Below, one piece after another: positions 6,374 to 8,755 of a DNA stretch of 8,755 nucleotides. This DNA is from Dehalococcoidales bacterium (GTDB lineage: Bacteria; Chloroflexota; Dehalococcoidia; Dehalococcoidales; UBA5760): the NCBI GenBank assembly GCA_028710655.1, contig JAQTTS010000076.1:1-8755 (forward strand). Direction: 5' to 3'. Made by a program: the position numbers and the translations under genes. The notes below the pieces were generated by a model. That model saw only the letters and a program-made list of their open reading frames with translations. It ran no database searches and was not told the DNA's origin. Numbering within the stretch: the stretch's first letter is position 1; the number at the start of each line of letters is the position of its first letter.

Positions 6374-7633
6374 CTGAAGGTACTGGTTGTTGGTAGCGGG
6401 GCCAGGGAACATACCCTGGTCTGGAAGCTAGCTAGTAGTCGCAAGGTCAAGGAAATTTATGCCGCCCCGGGTAATGCCGGTACGGCCCAAATTGCCCATA
6501 ACCTGGACATTCAGCCCTCTGATGTAGATGGATTGGCTAAAACAGCACAGGAAAAGGGCATTGAGCTTGCCGTGGTTGGTCCGGAGGCTTCACTTGCCGG
6601 CGGCATCGTCGATCACTTTCAGAGCATCGGCATCCCTATCTTCGGTCCCAGCAAAGCAGCTGCCGAGATAGAGTCGAGCAAGGTGTTTTCCAAAACGCTT
6701 ATGCAGAAGCATGGTATTCCCTGCGCCAAGGGGATCAGCTTTTCCGAATACGGCAGAGCGAAAAGGTACATTGAGCAGCAGACACCCCCCATTGTCGTCA
6801 AAGCAGACGGTCTGGCTGCCGGCAAGGGGGTAACTGTAGCCCGCTCAATACAGGAAGCCATCGATGCGCTATACCAAATTATGGAAGCCAAAATCTTCGG
6901 CGCCGCCGGGGACAGGGTGATTATTGAAGAATGCCTGACTGGAAAAGAGATGAGCTCTTTTGCCTTTACCGATGGCAGCACCGTAATCCCGCTTGTCTCG
7001 GCATGCGATTACAAACCGATATTCGATGGGAACCGGGGACCGAATACCGGCGGCATGGGTAGCTACAGCCCACCGTACTTCACCAGCCTAAAGCTGGAAA
7101 AAGAAATAGCCGAGACCATCCTCAAGCCTGCGGTAAAGGCGCTGGCCGCAGAGAAAAGGCCTTATAAGGGGGTCCTCTACGGAGGATTGATGATCACCGA
7201 GGACGGACCAAAGGTGATAGAGTTCAATGCACGCTTTGGTGACCCGGAGACACAGGTGGTTCTCCCCCTCTTAGAAACGGACCTGGTAGATATCCTGCAG
7301 GCAATAATCAGTGGTAATCTTGACCAGATAGATATAGAATGGAGCAGGAATGCCTGTGTTGGTGTGGTGATGACATCAGGAGGTTATCCCGGAAGCTACC
7401 GGACGGGATTCCCGATCAGCGGACTGTATAACCTGGACAAAGATATTATGGTATTTCACGCCGGCACCAGGGTAGGCACAACCCAGGGACAGGTATTAAG
7501 CTATGGCGGACGGGTGCTTACTGTAGCCGCTACCGGTAAGAGTGTCACTGAGGCCAGAGAAAAGGTCTATCAAAACATATCACGGATTAACTTCGAGGGC
7601 TGTCATTATCGTAAAGACATCGCCCTGGTATGA
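6374..7633 (+). CDS. purD: Phosphoribosylamine-glycine ligase (GAR synthetase), non-canonical start
   Basis: ATP-grasp enzyme joining phosphoribosylamine and glycine to form GAR, the second step of purine synthesis. Read from CTG 6374 it has 419 residues, the normal PurD length. The N-domain begins KVLVVGSGAREHTLVWKLA (2-20) and PGNAGTAQIAHN (32-43), VGPEASLAGGIVD is at 68-80, ATP-grasp VVKADGLAAGKGVTVA at 141-156, NRGPNTGGMGSYSPPYF at 221-237, EFNARFGDPETQ at 283-294, and SYGGRVLTVAATG in the C-domain. The conserved N-terminus is fully in frame, yet no ATG, GTG or TTG occurs in this frame between the upstream stop at 6338 and TTG 6533. CTG 6374 gives the family-like MKVLVVGSG, with GGGGAGAGG ending seven bases earlier; ACG 6371 is an alternative. 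A start at TTG 6533 would remove 53 conserved residues. It overlaps a possible upstream purE start (ATGA at 7630). Confidence 0.93.
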   Translation: MKVLVVGSGAREHTLVWKLASSRKVKEIYAAPGNAGTAQIAHNLDIQPSDVDGLAKTAQEKGIELAVVGPEASLAGGIVDHFQSIGIPIFGPSKAAAEIESSKVFSKTLMQKHGIPCAKGISFSEYGRAKRYIEQQTPPIVVKADGLAAGKGVTVARSIQEAIDALYQIMEAKIFGAAGDRVIIEECLTGKEMSSFAFTDGSTVIPLVSACDYKPIFDGNRGPNTGGMGSYSPPYFTSLKLEKEIAETILKPAVKALAAEKRPYKGVLYGGLMITEDGPKVIEFNARFGDPETQVVLPLLETDLVDILQAIISGNLDQIDIEWSRNACVGVVMTSGGYPGSYRTGFPISGLYNLDKDIMVFHAGTRVGTTQGQVLSYGGRVLTVAATGKSVTEAREKVYQNISRINFEGCHYRKDIALV

Positions 7634-7708
7634 AAAAAGGATCCGATGAAGACTCTGTCCACTTGCAAATAACTGCTTTCCTTACTTCTCAAAAAATGGA
7701 AGGACTTG

Positions 7709-7717
7709 AGGAGGTGA
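7709..7717 (+). promoter_or_regulatory. Strong ribosome binding site of purE
   Basis: AGGAGGTGA matches the anti-Shine-Dalgarno almost fully and lies eight bases before ATG 7726, which fixes the likely purE start. The pyrimidine stretch at 7681-7689 can pair with 7710-7718 (nine pairs, three of them G-U, loop of 20), which could mask the site in the mRNA. Confidence 0.75.
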
Positions 7718-7725
7718 GATTATAC

Positions 7726-8190
7726 ATGCCGCTAGTAGCTGTAGTTATGGGCAGTAAATCAGATACCGAATCGATGCGACCGACGCTGGAGACACTCGGT
7801 AAGCTAGGTATTGACTATGAGCTAACTGTAATGTCAGCCCACCGCAATCCGGAAAAGGTACGCAAGTTCGGATTGGATGCCAGAGCCAGAGGGATTGAAG
7901 TTATCATCGCCGCCGCCGGCGGTGCCGCCCATCTCCCCGGAGTCATAGCCAGCTGGACGACTATACCGGTCATCGGCGTACCGCTGGCCAGTAGTGAACT
8001 AAATGGGCTTGATGCCCTCTATTCCATAGTCCAGATGCCGGCTGGCATACCGGTAGCCTGCATGGCAATCGGTACTGCCGGGGCCAAGAACGCTGCTTAT
8101 CTGGCAGCCGAAATCCTGGGCCTGAAGTACGACGAGGTAAGAAACGCCTGCGAGAAATATAGAAGCGATTTACAGGGAGATAACAAATGA
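7726..8190 (+). CDS. purE: N5-carboxyaminoimidazole ribonucleotide mutase (PurE, class I)
   Basis: Interconverts N5-carboxy-AIR and 4-carboxy-AIR in the middle of purine synthesis. From ATG 7726 it has 154 residues, close to the 160-170 usual for the family. Motifs are MGSKSDTESM at 8-17, MSAHRNPEKV at about 41-50 with catalytic His44, AAAGGAAHLPGV at about 65-76, VIGVPLASSELNGLDAL at about 85-101, and IVQMPAGIPVACMAIGTAGAKNA at about 104-126. These fit class I (bacterial, PurK-dependent) better than class II, which uses CO2 directly, but no purK is seen next to it. I chose ATG 7726 because AGGAGGTGA lies at 7709-7717. The frame is open upstream to ATG 7630, which overlaps the purD stop in an ATGA and would add 32 residues unlike the family. 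Its stop overlaps the purB start (ATGA), indicating translational coupling. Confidence 0.95.
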   Translation: MPLVAVVMGSKSDTESMRPTLETLGKLGIDYELTVMSAHRNPEKVRKFGLDARARGIEVIIAAAGGAAHLPGVIASWTTIPVIGVPLASSELNGLDALYSIVQMPAGIPVACMAIGTAGAKNAAYLAAEILGLKYDEVRNACEKYRSDLQGDNK

Positions 8191-8755
8191 TCGAACGATA
8201 TTCCCGACCACAAATGAAAAGCGTCTGGTCAGACGAGAACAAATTCAACAAATGGCTCGAGGTAGAGATTGCCGTCTGCGAAGCATGGGCGGAACTGGGC
8301 GTTATTCCCAGGGAGGCAGTACCCAAGATAAAGCTGGCTCGTGTCAATCTTAAACGTATGGAGGAAATTCTCAAGGAAACTCACCACGACGTTACCGCTT
8401 TTCTGGGTTCCTTAGCCACAAGCCTGGGTAAGGAATCACGCTTCATCCATCTCGGTCTTACCTCCTCGGATGTAATTGATACTGCCCTCAGCCTACAGCT
8501 TATCGAGGCGATAGAGATACTGAACCAGGATATCAAAGAACTGATTTCGGTACTGGCGCAACAGGCGATAAAGCACAAATATACGGCTATGATTGGCCGC
8601 ACGCACGGTATCCATGCCGAACCGCTTTCCTTCGGTCTAAAGCTGGCACTATGGGTCGAGGAAATGAAGCGCCACCGCCAGAGGCTTGCCGCCGCCAAGA
8701 AGGCTATCACCGTCGGCAAAGTCTCGGGGGCAGTCGGCACCTACGCCACCCTGCT
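8187..8755 (+). CDS. purB: Adenylosuccinate lyase (partial, C-terminus beyond right edge)
   Basis: Fumarase/aspartase-superfamily enzyme that releases fumarate from SAICAR in IMP synthesis and from adenylosuccinate in AMP synthesis. The frame runs open from ATG 8187 to the edge, giving 189 residues of an enzyme usually 430-450 long. The opening MIERYSRPQMKSVWSDENKF resembles Thermotoga/Bacillus-type PurB. Motifs are THHDVTAF at 65-72, GLTSSDVIDTALSLQL at 90-105 and GRTHGIHAEPLSFGLK at 137-152, the last with the catalytic histidine region (His140/His143). The SSAMPHKKNP signature loop lies outside. Its ATG overlaps the purE stop (ATGA), so the two are translationally coupled. No separate ribosome site is needed, although CAGGGAGA (8174-8181) lies just upstream. 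Confidence 0.96.
   Translation, partial: MIERYSRPQMKSVWSDENKFNKWLEVEIAVCEAWAELGVIPREAVPKIKLARVNLKRMEEILKETHHDVTAFLGSLATSLGKESRFIHLGLTSSDVIDTALSLQLIEAIEILNQDIKELISVLAQQAIKHKYTAMIGRTHGIHAEPLSFGLKLALWVEEMKRHRQRLAAAKKAITVGKVSGAVGTYATL

Noticed and set aside
8381..8740. Minus-strand open frame of 119 codons opposite purB
   Set aside because: A shadow of purB, which carries catalytic motifs on the plus strand; the translation is Ser/Arg/Cys-rich without known features.
1..8755. A novel defence, mobile or biosynthetic system
   Set aside because: All but one gene belong to well-known housekeeping families with intact motifs, and no repeats, integrase, transposase or toxin-like genes are seen.

Overview
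This window is a compact stretch of bacterial housekeeping DNA. It holds eight genes in two divergent blocks that meet at about 4074-4146. Translating each frame gave clear family matches for seven genes. The eighth, a small membrane-anchored protein, I do not recognise. I see no insertion sequence, phage gene, CRISPR array, tRNA, rRNA or toxin-antitoxin pair, and no gap over about 140 bases lacks a gene. The gene content and protein style (E. coli-like IlvD, a Sua5/YrdC-type TsaC, a GuaA with the '[10 protein letters not shown]' stretch, and guaA/purD/purE/purB together) suggest an anaerobic bacterium of the Chloroflexota, perhaps Dehalococcoidia. That placement rests on remembered similarity, not on a search.

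Minus-strand block, transcribed leftwards: a threonylcarbamoyl-AMP synthase gene (tRNA t6A synthesis) is followed by rpiB (pentose phosphate pathway), with stop and start sharing one base. A 139-base gap with a good promoter and a terminator-like hairpin comes next. Then ilvD and ilvB follow, separated by 11 bases, encoding two steps of valine/leucine/isoleucine synthesis. ilvB runs off the left edge.

Plus-strand block, transcribed rightwards: guaA (GMP synthase), an unrecognised one-helix membrane-anchored protein, purD, purE and purB (cut by the right edge). This is a purine operon. GuaA closes the GMP branch, PurD and PurE act early and midway in IMP synthesis, and PurB acts in both IMP and AMP synthesis. 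No purK is seen next to purE.

The most useful points are about gene starts and control. purD has no ATG, GTG or TTG at its conserved N-terminus and appears to start at CTG 6374 (or ACG 6371), so a standard caller would cut about 53 residues. guaA has an N-terminal extension of about 43 residues, no Shine-Dalgarno site, and a candidate promoter so close that its mRNA may be leaderless. A terminator hairpin lies between the ilvD promoter and the ilvD start, as in attenuation. purE has two possible starts and a ribosome site that may fold into a hairpin. I did not find a new biological system here.
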